The notes below the pieces were generated by a model that worked only from the letters and a program-made list of their open reading frames with translations, was not told the origin of the DNA and did not search any database. From Duganella fentianensis (GTDB lineage Bacteria > Pseudomonadota > Gammaproteobacteria > Burkholderiales > Burkholderiaceae_D), in NCBI RefSeq assembly GCF_009857835.1, contig NZ_WWCL01000004.1, forward strand, positions 682,001-746,000: 64,000 bases of DNA. The letters are read 5' to 3'. Below, one piece after another: positions 1 through 8,074 of this stretch. Position 1 is the stretch's first letter. The number at the start of each line of letters is the position of its first letter. The translations under genes and the position numbers were made by a program.

Positions 1-173
1 CCAAGCTGGAAGACGAGCAAGCCGTACTGATGATTGAACTTGCTGCCCCTGATATTTACAGGCAAAATCCGGCGGAGGCCAAGCGCCTGGCGGCCCGGGT
101 CGAAAGCATAGAGTCCGAGTTGCTGGCGGCGCTGGAACGCTGGGAGCAGATCGAGGCGCGGGCCCAGATCTGA
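1..173 (+). CDS. ABC-F ATPase, Uup-like, C-terminal fragment
   Basis: Only the last 56 codons are present; the gene begins left of the window. The open frame starts at base 3 and stops with TGA at 171-173. The peptide is a charged helical hairpin rich in Glu, Ala, Leu and Arg, with a DIYRQNPAEAKRLAAR stretch and an LERWEQIEA ending. This resembles the C-terminal coiled-coil extension of Uup-type ABC-F proteins, which bind ribosomes or branched DNA. The nucleotide-binding domains are not visible, so the family call rests on this tail alone. Confidence 0.6.
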   Translation, partial: KLEDEQAVLMIELAAPDIYRQNPAEAKRLAARVESIESELLAALERWEQIEARAQI

Positions 174-228
174 CGCTGGCGCGGATGCGGTTTTAAAAAC
201 ATCAATAACATCAGAAGAGGAAATCCGT

Positions 229-300
229 ATGGCGGTGTGGTGTTGCGTCGAGCTGAATTTCGCTAGCCGTCCAAGGTCCTTGCGGGTGACCTGTGCTTAA
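229..300 (+). CDS. possible 23-residue leader ORF overlapping the CPBP protease start
   Basis: An ATG at 229 follows a strong Shine-Dalgarno (AGAAGAGG, 8 bases away) and opens a 23-codon frame ending in TAA at 298-300. The GTG start of the protease gene at 293 lies inside its last codons in another frame. The geometry suggests translational coupling, where ribosomes finishing the short frame restart on the GTG. The peptide (MAVWCCVELNFAS...) has no recognisable function. It may equally be a chance ORF that happens to use the SD nearest the protease gene. Confidence 0.35.
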   Translation: MAVWCCVELNFASRPRSLRVTCA

Positions 301-955
301 CCGGGCTGCCTGGGCCCGGATCCTGCCGTTTCTGGCCTATATGGCGTTCATCGTCGTAGCCGACCTGCTGAGCCGGGTCGGGGTGGATGCAGCTACGCTG
401 CGCTGGCTCTATCCGATCAAAATTGGTTTTGTCTTTTTATTACTGGTTGTATTTTGGCGACAATATCAGGAGCTGGCGTCCTGGCGCTGCTCTGCTCGCC
501 TGCTGGCGGTCGCCGCAGCAGCCGGCGTAGTGGTGCTCGTGCTTTGGCTGAATCTCGCAGCCGGCTGGATGGTAATGGGACAGTCAAGTGGCTTCGACCC
601 GCGTAGCGGCGGCCAGATCGACTGGTCGCTGGCGCTGCCGAGGTTGGCGGGCGCAACGCTGGTGGTGCCCGTGATGGAGGAGCTGTTCTGGCGCTCATTC
701 CTGATGCGCTGGCTGGTGCATCAGGACTTCGAGCAAGTGGCGCCGCAGCAGGTGGGGTGGGGCAGCTGGGCTGTCAGTTCACTGCTGTTCGGCATCGAGC
801 ACAATCTCTGGCTGGCCGGCCTGGTCGCCGGCCTGATCTACGGATTTCTGTACCGGCGCAGTGGCAACATCTGGGCTGCCATCGTGGCGCACGGGGTGAC
901 CAATGGGCTGCTCGGTATCTGGATTATTTCCACAGCCAACTGGAGTTACTGGTAA
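293..955 (+). CDS. CPBP/CAAX-type intramembrane protease, PEP-CTERM-associated
   Basis: A 220-residue, strongly hydrophobic polytopic inner-membrane protein. It carries the CPBP (Abi/CAAX) signature: Glu129-Glu130 in MEELFWR, a Phe-x-x-x-His motif at FGIEH (His170), and a third conserved His200 in HGVTN. CPBP proteins are membrane-embedded glutamyl proteases; a subfamily (TIGR03008) is found beside exosortase genes, which matches the position here just ahead of eps genes. The substrate is unknown; processing of PEP-CTERM tails or an anti-sigma-like partner is speculation. The start is GTG because LNRAAWARILPF begins the conserved part and no in-frame ATG lies upstream. A short ORF with the only good SD overlaps this start. 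Confidence 0.85.
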   Translation: MLNRAAWARILPFLAYMAFIVVADLLSRVGVDAATLRWLYPIKIGFVFLLLVVFWRQYQELASWRCSARLLAVAAAAGVVVLVLWLNLAAGWMVMGQSSGFDPRSGGQIDWSLALPRLAGATLVVPVMEELFWRSFLMRWLVHQDFEQVAPQQVGWGSWAVSSLLFGIEHNLWLAGLVAGLIYGFLYRRSGNIWAAIVAHGVTNGLLGIWIISTANWSYW

Positions 956-966
956 TATTATAATAT
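955..966 (+). promoter_or_regulatory. AT palindrome containing a -10-like TATAAT
   Basis: The 12 bases ATATTATAATAT are a perfect palindrome beginning at the last base of the protease stop codon and contain TATAAT at 959-964. It sits about 40 bases upstream of the epsL ATG. I see no convincing -35 box 16-18 bases upstream, so it may be an activator-dependent promoter, an operator, or neither. Confidence 0.25.
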
Positions 967-1003
967 CTAGTTGTTTTATCAATTTTTCCGGGGCGAGTAT
1001 TAC

Positions 1004-2281
1004 ATGTTGAGTTCTTTGGACGCTGCTGAGCAGCAAGGTCACAAGCGCCGCGCTGCTAAATACCGTGCACCAGCGCCTGTGTCGGCTGCGTTGTGCCTGA
1101 ATGCCATGATAGTCTTGGCCGGTAGCTGGAGTAGTATCGCCGCTGCCGGGACGTATGATGGGCTGCATCCGTACGCATCGCTTGCGACCAGCTATGACGA
1201 TAACCTGTTCCGTCTGGCGGATAGCAATCCCGGCTATGACAATCAGCGCGGCGACTATTCCACACAGTTGCAAGCCGGACTGCTGTTTAGTCAAATTTAC
1301 GGACGTCAGGAAATCAATCTGCAGGCCAAGGTAAGCCGGGTGAATTTCCGCCATTTCTCCGCGCTTAATTACAATGGTCGCGATATGCTGGCCAAGTGGG
1401 GCTGGCATCTGGGAGCTCACCTTGATGGCACGCTGGGCGTGAATTATTCCCAAACACTGGCGCCGTACACGGATGTGGAAACCCGGGAACGTAATCTGCG
1501 CACCGAACGCCGCCCCTATCTGACGGCAGGCTGGACGCTGCATCCTAGCTGGCGCGTACGTGGGGCACTGACGCAGAACCGTTACACCTATGATCTGAAC
1601 AGCCTGGCCTACAACGACCGCGATGAAAACGGCGCGGAAATCGGGGTCGATTATCTGGCGTCTAGCGGCAGTACCATAGGCTTGCAGACCAATAAAGCTC
1701 GCATGAAGTACGATAATCTACGCCGTCTGAGTGGGCAGTTGGTGAGCGCCGATACCGACCAGGATGATGTCAAGCTCAAGGTTTTCTGGCGCATCACGGG
1801 GATTTCCGATGTGCAGTTCCTGGGGGGGCGTTCGCGCCGCACCCATTCTTTCTACACCGAGCGGGATTCCAGTGGGTTCAATGCCGAATTGCGCGCCAGC
1901 ACGGCCCTGAGCGGGCAGTGGGGCGCCGATGTGTCGCTGTGGCGTAAGTTTGAAGGTGTGGAAAGCAATCTGGTCAGTTACAGCCTGAACACGGGCGCCC
2001 AGCTGCAGGGCAACTGGGCTGTGACATCCAAGGTCAAGGCGAATGTGATGACGAGGGTGCAGAAGCGCCGTTTTTCCGGCCTGCTCTCGCCTGTCTTGCC
2101 GGCCAATATCAACGACATCAGCCATACCTCTTCGGTTGGCGTCGATTACGCATTACTGCCGTCCGTGCAGCTAGGCCTGTCCTTGTTCCAGGACTCGCGC
2201 AGTGGTTTGGCCTCGCGCCTCTTCAGTAATGGGCAATATCATGCAAAAGGCGCAAGCTTTACCCTTAATCTGCAATACTGA
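1004..2281 (+). CDS. epsL: outer-membrane EPS biosynthesis protein EpsL
   Basis: A 425-residue protein matching the EpsL family of XrtB-linked exopolysaccharide operons. After an N-terminal hydrophobic stretch (residues about 28-50) that can act as a signal, the mature part opens with LHPYASLATSYDDNLFR. It continues as alternating polar and aromatic strands typical of an outer-membrane beta-barrel, ending in a terminal aromatic (NLQY). It probably forms or supports the outer-membrane polysaccharide exit. ATG at 1004 is preferred over an upstream TTG at 971 because GGGGCGAG lies 7-13 bases before it. epsB starts 8 bases after the stop. Confidence 0.82.
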   Translation: MLSSLDAAEQQGHKRRAAKYRAPAPVSAALCLNAMIVLAGSWSSIAAAGTYDGLHPYASLATSYDDNLFRLADSNPGYDNQRGDYSTQLQAGLLFSQIYGRQEINLQAKVSRVNFRHFSALNYNGRDMLAKWGWHLGAHLDGTLGVNYSQTLAPYTDVETRERNLRTERRPYLTAGWTLHPSWRVRGALTQNRYTYDLNSLAYNDRDENGAEIGVDYLASSGSTIGLQTNKARMKYDNLRRLSGQLVSADTDQDDVKLKVFWRITGISDVQFLGGRSRRTHSFYTERDSSGFNAELRASTALSGQWGADVSLWRKFEGVESNLVSYSLNTGAQLQGNWAVTSKVKANVMTRVQKRRFSGLLSPVLPANINDISHTSSVGVDYALLPSVQLGLSLFQDSRSGLASRLFSNGQYHAKGASFTLNLQY

Positions 2282-2289
2282 GTTGCCAT

Positions 2290-3672
2290 ATGACGTTTAA
2301 TGATATTCCTTTGATTTCGTTTTTTCAGCGTGTGCTCGATCCGCTGATTATCATGGGAAACCTGTATTTGTGCTGCAAGCTGTTCGGTGAACCTTTTAGC
2401 GGTTACTACCTGGTGCTGATGATACTGGCGTTCTTTATTTCCAGCGGCGTCTACCAGTATGTCGATCCCTATCGTGCCTGGCGCAGTGGCCGCATGTCGG
2501 CCTATGTGCGTGATACGCTCATAGGCTGGGTGGTGACGGCGGGTGTGCTGGTCTTCATCGGTTCGGCCAGTGGTCTGAGCAAACAATTCGACGTTCAAAC
2601 CATGCTGGCCTGGCTGCTGTCTACGCCCATGCTGCTGCTGGCCAGCCATTTGGGCATGCGCCGCGCTTCACTCGCTTCCAGCAAGGACAACGAGGTGCGC
2701 TCGGTCGTCATCGTGGGGGTCAACGAAGTGGGGCTGCGCTTTGCCAGCGTGTGCAAGCGCCACCCCCATTTGTTCATGCGCATGGTGGGTTTTTTCGACG
2801 ACCGTGTAGAAGAGCGCTTCCCCAGCAATCTCAACGATCCTGTGCTGGGCAAGATGGCTGATATCGCCGGCTATGTCAGAGAGCATGGCATCAAGATGAT
2901 TTTCATTAGCCAGCCCATCTCGGCCCAGCCGCGCATCCGCAAGCTGCTCGATGAATTGCAGGATACGACGGCGTCCGTGTACTTCTTGCCCGACATCTAT
3001 GTGTTCGATCTGATGCAGGCCCGCTTCGACAATGTGGGCGGGATGCCGGTGATCGCCATTTGCGAGTCGCCATTTACGGGCATTAACAGCATGGTGAAAC
3101 GTATCAGCGACATTGTGCTGGCGCTGGTGATACAAGTAATCCTGTTGCCCATCATGCTGGTCATTGCCGCGGCCGTGAAACTGACATCTCCGGGGCCGGT
3201 GATTTTCCGCCAGCGCCGCTATGGTCTCTATGGCGAAGAAATCGTGGTGTATAAATTCCGCTCGATGACGGTGACCGATGACGGGCCCACCGTGGTGCAA
3301 GCCAAGCAGAACGACCAGCGCCTGACCCGCATCGGTGCGTTCCTGCGCCGTAGTTCGCTCGACGAACTGCCCCAGTTTATCAACGTGCTACAAGGACGCA
3401 TGAGTATCGTGGGGCCGCGCCCTCACGCCGTGGCTCACAATGAACTGTATCGCAAGCTGATCAAGGGTTATATGCTGCGCCACAAGGTGAAGCCGGGGAT
3501 TACCGGCTGGGCTCAGGTGAATGGTTTGCGGGGAGAAACCGAGACGCTGGACAAGATGGAAGCCCGGATCCAGTATGACCTCGATTACCTGCGTACCTGG
3601 TCGCTATGGCTGGATTTGTGGATCATCGTGAAAACCATACAAGTGGTAGTCAAGCGCGAAAATGCCCACTAG
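2290..3672 (+). CDS. epsB: undecaprenyl-phosphate glucose (hexose) phosphotransferase, EpsB/WcaJ type
   Basis: A 460-residue polyisoprenyl-phosphate hexose-1-phosphate transferase. It starts the EPS repeat unit by moving a sugar phosphate from a UDP-sugar to undecaprenyl phosphate at the inner membrane. The N-terminal third has four or five membrane spans. A CoA-binding-like Rossmann region follows (about 145-255). The catalytic bacterial sugar transferase domain runs from about 268 to the end, with VYKFRSM, SLDELPQ, IVGPRPH and KPGITGWAQVNG motifs. Length and architecture match full-size WcaJ/EpsB rather than short catalytic-only forms. Glucose is the usual substrate but is not proven by sequence. 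Confidence 0.9.
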   Translation: MTFNDIPLISFFQRVLDPLIIMGNLYLCCKLFGEPFSGYYLVLMILAFFISSGVYQYVDPYRAWRSGRMSAYVRDTLIGWVVTAGVLVFIGSASGLSKQFDVQTMLAWLLSTPMLLLASHLGMRRASLASSKDNEVRSVVIVGVNEVGLRFASVCKRHPHLFMRMVGFFDDRVEERFPSNLNDPVLGKMADIAGYVREHGIKMIFISQPISAQPRIRKLLDELQDTTASVYFLPDIYVFDLMQARFDNVGGMPVIAICESPFTGINSMVKRISDIVLALVIQVILLPIMLVIAAAVKLTSPGPVIFRQRRYGLYGEEIVVYKFRSMTVTDDGPTVVQAKQNDQRLTRIGAFLRRSSLDELPQFINVLQGRMSIVGPRPHAVAHNELYRKLIKGYMLRHKVKPGITGWAQVNGLRGETETLDKMEARIQYDLDYLRTWSLWLDLWIIVKTIQVVVKRENAH

Positions 3673-3772
3673 GGCCTTTAAGGTGCGGCTAAGTGTTGTT
3701 TTTGCAATTGTTTAGACTGATGCTGTAGCATACGCACTGGACCAGTGTGGTAAACGCAGTTTATTTACCAGA

Positions 3773-3802
3773 TTGACAAGTGATATGCCCTGAGTGCATA
3801 CT
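3773..3802 (+). promoter_or_regulatory. putative sigma-70 promoter upstream of epsD
   Basis: The 248-base gap between epsB and epsD is AT-rich and long for this cluster. It holds an exact TTGACA at 3773-3778 and, 18 bases on, CATACT at 3797-3802 preceded by TG. The start of epsD is about 115 bases downstream. A second transcription entry point for epsD-epsI is plausible. Nothing else recognisable was seen in 3673-3920. Confidence 0.4.
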
Positions 3803-3920
3803 TCGCTCGCTGAATATTTATAGGTTTTTGTTAATATTAGTTGCATTTATTTAACTGTTTGCCTACCCTGCCTCTTGCTTGCCGACCGGGCAGCTGTGAT
3901 GCATATTCGAGGATAAAATT

Positions 3921-4883
3921 TTGAACCAACAAAAAATTGCGGGAATTCGGATCGCCTATCAGCGCAAACCATGGCTGCTGCTTGCAGGGGCGTTGATGGT
4001 GCTGGGCCTAAGCGCCTGCAGCGGCAAGAAAGAAAGCAAGCCGGGCCAGGCGTTGGCCAGCGTGAATGGCGAAGAAATTACAATTTTGCAGCTGAACGAC
4101 GAGTTGCAACGTGCCAATGTGCCGACTGCCCAGCAGGAAGCTGCTTCGACGCAGATACTGGAATCGCTGATCGATCGCCAGCTGGTGCTGAATGAAGCTG
4201 TAAAGGAAAAGCTGGACCGTGATCCGCAGATCGTGCGCACCATCGAACGCGCCAAGTCCATGCTGCTTGCCCAAGCCTATCTGCAGAAGAAAGTGGGGAC
4301 GCCTGCCCGGCCCACGCGCGCAGAAGTGGAAGCTTATTACAACCAGCATCCGGGTTTCTTCAGCGCACGCAAGGTCTTTGAAATGCGTCAGCTGGTGATG
4401 GCCAGCAAGGACATCTCGCCGGATGTTAAGGCGGCCATCGATAGTGTTAAGACGCTGGAAGAGGCGGCGACCTGGCTCGATGAGCATAAGGTGGGCTTTA
4501 CCCGTGCCCAGCTGGTGCGCGCCAGTTCGGACCTGCCGGTGCCCCTGACGGAGAAATTGCTGGGCTTGTCGAAAGGGCAGTTGTTCATCATTAACGAAGG
4601 TGAGCGTAGCCTGCTGGTAACGATTACCGATGTGAAGGATGCGCCGGCCACGCTGGCACAGGCAGCACCACAGATCGAGCAATTCCTGATCAACAAGAAG
4701 GGCAAGGACATTGCCGATGCGGAACTGGCGCGTCTGCGCACCGCAGCGAAAATCGAATATCTGAATGGCCGCAAGGCGCCGGCGAAAGCCGAGGCTGCCC
4801 CGGCAGCGGCAGCCAGCGAGCCCGCTGCGGCCAAGCCGAATGCCGAAGATCAGAATGCCCGCGGCGTTGCTGGGCTGAAGTGA
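3921..4883 (+). CDS. epsD: EpsD-family peptidyl-prolyl cis-trans isomerase lipoprotein
   Basis: A 320-residue periplasmic lipoprotein. A basic N-terminus and hydrophobic stretch lead to the lipobox LSAC with the lipidated Cys at residue 33. A SurA-N/PpiC-like chaperone region follows (IESLIDRQLVLNEAV, ARPTRAEVEAYYNQHPGFFSAR), then a degenerate parvulin domain and an Ala/Pro-rich tail. EpsD is a standard member of Eps/exosortase operons and is thought to help fold or assemble the export machinery; its isomerase activity is inferred. The start is TTG at 3921, supported by GAGGA 7-8 bases upstream. epsE follows after 40 bases. Confidence 0.85.
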   Translation: MNQQKIAGIRIAYQRKPWLLLAGALMVLGLSACSGKKESKPGQALASVNGEEITILQLNDELQRANVPTAQQEAASTQILESLIDRQLVLNEAVKEKLDRDPQIVRTIERAKSMLLAQAYLQKKVGTPARPTRAEVEAYYNQHPGFFSARKVFEMRQLVMASKDISPDVKAAIDSVKTLEEAATWLDEHKVGFTRAQLVRASSDLPVPLTEKLLGLSKGQLFIINEGERSLLVTITDVKDAPATLAQAAPQIEQFLINKKGKDIADAELARLRTAAKIEYLNGRKAPAKAEAAPAAAASEPAAAKPNAEDQNARGVAGLK

Positions 4884-4923
4884 TTCTGACGGACTCCGAT
4901 AACAAGCATGAGGTAAATGGGAA

Positions 4924-5715
4924 ATGAAACAGATGACTAAATGGTTGATGGCTGCGTTGTTGTGGACGCTGATGATGGCAGGGGCTCAGGCAGCAGATGC
5001 CGTACTGGGGCCGGGCGATGTACTCAAGGTGACTGTGTACGGCAACCCTGATCTGAATACCGACACGCGCATCAGCGATGCCGGCACGATCACTTTCCCT
5101 CTGCTGGGACCGGTGGAAATCGGTGGTCTGAGCAGCGCAGCAGCGGAAAAGAAGATCAGCGGCCTGCTGGAAACGGGCGGTTTTCTGCGTAAAGCCCAGG
5201 TCAACATCCTGATCACGCAGATCCAGAATCAGCAGGTATCGGTGCTGGGCCAGGTGAACCGTCCGGGCCGCTATCCTATCGAAGGACGCCGCAGCGTGAT
5301 GGAAATGCTGGCCATAGCGGGCGGTATCGCCGTCGATGGTGGCGATACCGTATCGTTGATACGCAAACGCAACGGCAGCACCACCAAGGAACAGATCGAT
5401 ATCGTCGGCATGGTGCGTAGCGGCGAAATGAATAATGATTTCGAAGTGACCAGCAACGACATCATCTACGTCGAGCGCGCGCCGCGCTTCTATATCTACG
5501 GCGAGGTGCAGCGCCCGGGCGCCGTCCGTCTGGAGCGTTCCATGACCGTGCTGCAGGCATTGTCGGCTGGTGGTGGCCTGACGCCGCGCGGTACCGAGCG
5601 CGGTCTGGTGATCAAGCGTCGTGACGCGCACGGCAAACAACAGATTATCGATGCCAAACAGGATGACCTGGTGCAGAACGATGATGTGGTATATGTCAAA
5701 GAGAGCCTGTTCTGA
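4924..5715 (+). CDS. epsE: polysaccharide export protein EpsE (Wza-like)
   Basis: A 263-residue exported protein with a Sec signal peptide ending around AGAQA (residue 23). A Poly_export domain follows (LGPGDVLKVTVYGNPDLN, about 26-110), then two SLBB domains (VSVLGQVNRPGRYP near 105 and FYIYGEVQRPGAVRLE near 190). This is the Wza/OtnA family, whose oligomers form the periplasmic/outer-membrane conduit for polysaccharide. No lipobox cysteine is present, unlike E. coli Wza, so it probably relies on EpsL for the outer-membrane part. The SD GAGG lies upstream of the ATG. Confidence 0.9.
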   Translation: MKQMTKWLMAALLWTLMMAGAQAADAVLGPGDVLKVTVYGNPDLNTDTRISDAGTITFPLLGPVEIGGLSSAAAEKKISGLLETGGFLRKAQVNILITQIQNQQVSVLGQVNRPGRYPIEGRRSVMEMLAIAGGIAVDGGDTVSLIRKRNGSTTKEQIDIVGMVRSGEMNNDFEVTSNDIIYVERAPRFYIYGEVQRPGAVRLERSMTVLQALSAGGGLTPRGTERGLVIKRRDAHGKQQIIDAKQDDLVQNDDVVYVKESLF

Positions 5716-5779
5716 TCTTCTGCGCTGTGCATGACGAGTTGTCTGGCGGCGTGTGTATTCTTAAACTGAAAGCCTTATC

Positions 5780-7186
5780 ATGAATTTGTCCCAATTTCTG
5801 CTGATCCTGCGTGCCCGAAAGTGGGTCGTGCTGGCAGTGCTGCTTACGACGGTGCTGGTGACCGTGGCGGTCAGCCTGTTACTGCCTAAAACTTATAAAG
5901 CCACGGCATCGGTGCTGCTGAATTACAAGGGGATGGACCCGGTCACCGGCATGACCATGCCTAGTCAGTTGCTGCCAGGCTATATGGCGACCCAGGTCGA
6001 CATCATCAGCAGCAAGAACGTTGCGCTGCGTGTGGTGGATGCTCTTGGCCTGGCCAATAACCCGGCTGTAGTGGCGCAGTTCCAGGAGTCGACCGGCGGT
6101 AAAGGTACGGCGCGCGACTGGCTGGCAGACCTGCTGCTCAAAAAGCTCGATATCGTGCCTTCGCGCGAGAGCAGTGTCGTGGAGATTACCTTCAAGGGGA
6201 CGGATCCTGCTTTCGTTGCTGCCGTGGCCAATGCGTTTGCCGATGAATACCAGAAAATCAGCGTGCAGCTGAAAGTCGAGCCGATGAAGCGCGCGGCCGC
6301 CTATTTCAATGACCAGCTGAAATTGCTGCGGGACAATGTGGAAGCAACTCAAGCCCGTCTGTCCAAATACCAGCAGGAGAACGGTATAGTTAGCGTCGAC
6401 AACCGTCTGGACGTGGAAAATAACCGCCTCAACGACCTGTCGGCCCAGCTGGTGGCAGCCCAGGGTCAGCTGATGGAAGCGAGCTCGCGTGCGGGCATGG
6501 CCAACGGTTCGGCCGAATCGCCCGATGTGGCCGGTAACCCGCTGGTACAGAATCTGCGTATCGGTCTCGGCGTGGCCGAAGGTAAACTGGCCGAGCTGAG
6601 CCAGCGTCTTGACCGCAATCACCCGCAATACCAGAGTGCCAAGGCGGAAGTGGAGAAGCTGCGTGCAGATCTGAATGCCGCGATTAAATCCACCACGAAT
6701 AGCGTGGGCAATAATGCCGCCATCCTGCGTCGCCGCGAAGCGGACGTGCGCGCTGCGCTGGCCGAACAGAAGAAAAAAGTGCTGGAACTGAACCGCACCC
6801 GCGATGAATTGAACGTGCTGGTGAAGGATGTAGAAGGAGCCCAGCGCGCGTTCGATACCACCTCGCAGCGCTTCTCCCAGACCCGTCTGGAAGGTCAGGC
6901 TGAACAGTCCGAAATCGCTCTGCTCAACCCGGCAACAGCGCCAATCGCACCGGCCGGACCTAAAGTCGTGCTGAATGCTTCGCTGTCGCTGCTGCTCGGT
7001 ACCATGCTGGGCGTGGCAATGGCTTTTGTGCTGGAAATGCTTGACCGTCGTGTGCGCTCCGCCGCGGATCTGGCTGAAACGCTGGAAATTCCCGTATTTG
7101 GCGTGATCGATTGGAATAAAACCAAGCATGCCCACAAACGTACCGGCCTGAATGCGCTGATACCGCGCCGCCTGCGCTTGAATTGA
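5780..7186 (+). CDS. epsF: EPS chain-length determinant EpsF (Wzz/PCP family)
   Basis: A 468-residue polysaccharide co-polymerase. One transmembrane helix near residues 15-35 is followed by a Wzz domain (TYKATASVLLNYKG). A long coiled-coil periplasmic region comes next (about 170-380, with repeated Gln/Glu/Arg heptads and a GNVR-type segment), then a second transmembrane helix at about 395-418 and a short cytoplasmic tail. It lacks a fused kinase; the kinase-like partner is the next gene, epsG, 12 bases downstream. It should set chain length and link the polymerase to EpsE. Confidence 0.9.
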   Translation: MNLSQFLLILRARKWVVLAVLLTTVLVTVAVSLLLPKTYKATASVLLNYKGMDPVTGMTMPSQLLPGYMATQVDIISSKNVALRVVDALGLANNPAVVAQFQESTGGKGTARDWLADLLLKKLDIVPSRESSVVEITFKGTDPAFVAAVANAFADEYQKISVQLKVEPMKRAAAYFNDQLKLLRDNVEATQARLSKYQQENGIVSVDNRLDVENNRLNDLSAQLVAAQGQLMEASSRAGMANGSAESPDVAGNPLVQNLRIGLGVAEGKLAELSQRLDRNHPQYQSAKAEVEKLRADLNAAIKSTTNSVGNNAAILRRREADVRAALAEQKKKVLELNRTRDELNVLVKDVEGAQRAFDTTSQRFSQTRLEGQAEQSEIALLNPATAPIAPAGPKVVLNASLSLLLGTMLGVAMAFVLEMLDRRVRSAADLAETLEIPVFGVIDWNKTKHAHKRTGLNALIPRRLRLN

Positions 7187-7198
7187 GAAGAGGACTCT

Positions 7199-8074
7199 AT
7201 GAACGCCCCTACGTACCCGAATTCACCGCCGGTAGGTCCGGCCCAGACTGATTCCAGCATCGGTGGTTTGCTGCTCGAATCGGGCAAGATTACGCCGGAA
7301 AATGCCGAGCGTGTGTTGCGCATGCAGAAAGAGCTGGGCATACGCTTCGGCGAAGCTGCCCAGCGTCTTGGCCTGATTACTGAAACTGATTTGCAGCAAG
7401 TGCTGGCCCGCCAGTTCGAATACCCGTATCTTCAAGCGGGCGAAGGGAAGTTTTCGCCCAAACTGGTGGCCGCCTACCAGCCGTTCAGCGAGCAGGTCGA
7501 GCAGTTGCGCGCCGTACGTAGCCAGCTGATGCTGCGCTGGTTTGCCCGCGGCCATCGCTCCCTGACCATCATGGAAGTCGATGCGGACGACGGCGCCAGT
7601 ACCTTTGCTGCCAATCTGGCCGTGGTGTTCTCCCAGCTGGGCGAACAGACCCTGCTGGTAGATGCAAATCTGCGTACCCCCCATCAGCGCGAGAATTTCG
7701 ATCTGCAGGGCCGTCAGGGCCTGTCCGATGTGCTGGCCGGCCGCGCCGATTTGAGCGCCGTCACCAAAGTGCCATCGTTTGTCGACTTGTCGGTGCTGCC
7801 GGCAGGTACTTTGCCGCCTAACCCGCAGGAATTGCTCAGCCGCGCCCAGTTCGGCATTCTCAATACCCAGCTCGAAGCCAATCATGCGGTGGTGCTGTAC
7901 GATGTGGCGCCGTTCTCGGTCGGTGCCGATGCGCTGGCGGTGGCAGTGCACACGCGCGGCGTGCTGCTGGTGGCGCGCCGTCACCAGACCTCGCTCGATG
8001 ATATTGCCGATGCTGCTGAAAAGCTGACGCAGGCGGGTGTGCAAGTTGTAGGTTCCGTGCTGGTAGATGCATGA
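7199..8074 (+). CDS. epsG: EpsG, BY-kinase-like partner of EpsF, with degenerate P-loop
   Basis: A 291-residue cytoplasmic protein with two parts. Residues about 20-80 form a GspE-N/MshEN-like domain (SIGGLLLESGKITPENAERV, then LARQFEYPYL). Residues about 105-291 form a ParA/BY-kinase fold with Walker A' LLVDANLR (Asp155) and a Walker B-like VVLYDVAP (Asp235). The P-loop is DADDGAST (128-135): the ATP-binding Lys of GKS/T is replaced by Ala. No C-terminal Tyr cluster is present. It probably regulates EpsF but may not be an active tyrosine kinase. It overlaps xrtB by ATGA. Confidence 0.85.
   Translation: MNAPTYPNSPPVGPAQTDSSIGGLLLESGKITPENAERVLRMQKELGIRFGEAAQRLGLITETDLQQVLARQFEYPYLQAGEGKFSPKLVAAYQPFSEQVEQLRAVRSQLMLRWFARGHRSLTIMEVDADDGASTFAANLAVVFSQLGEQTLLVDANLRTPHQRENFDLQGRQGLSDVLAGRADLSAVTKVPSFVDLSVLPAGTLPPNPQELLSRAQFGILNTQLEANHAVVLYDVAPFSVGADALAVAVHTRGVLLVARRHQTSLDDIADAAEKLTQAGVQVVGSVLVDA

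Noticed and set aside
3690..3705. TTGCA before epsD as a possible sigma-54 -12 element
   Set aside because: The corresponding -24 position lacks GG, so only half the promoter exists; the sigma-70-like site at 3773 is better.
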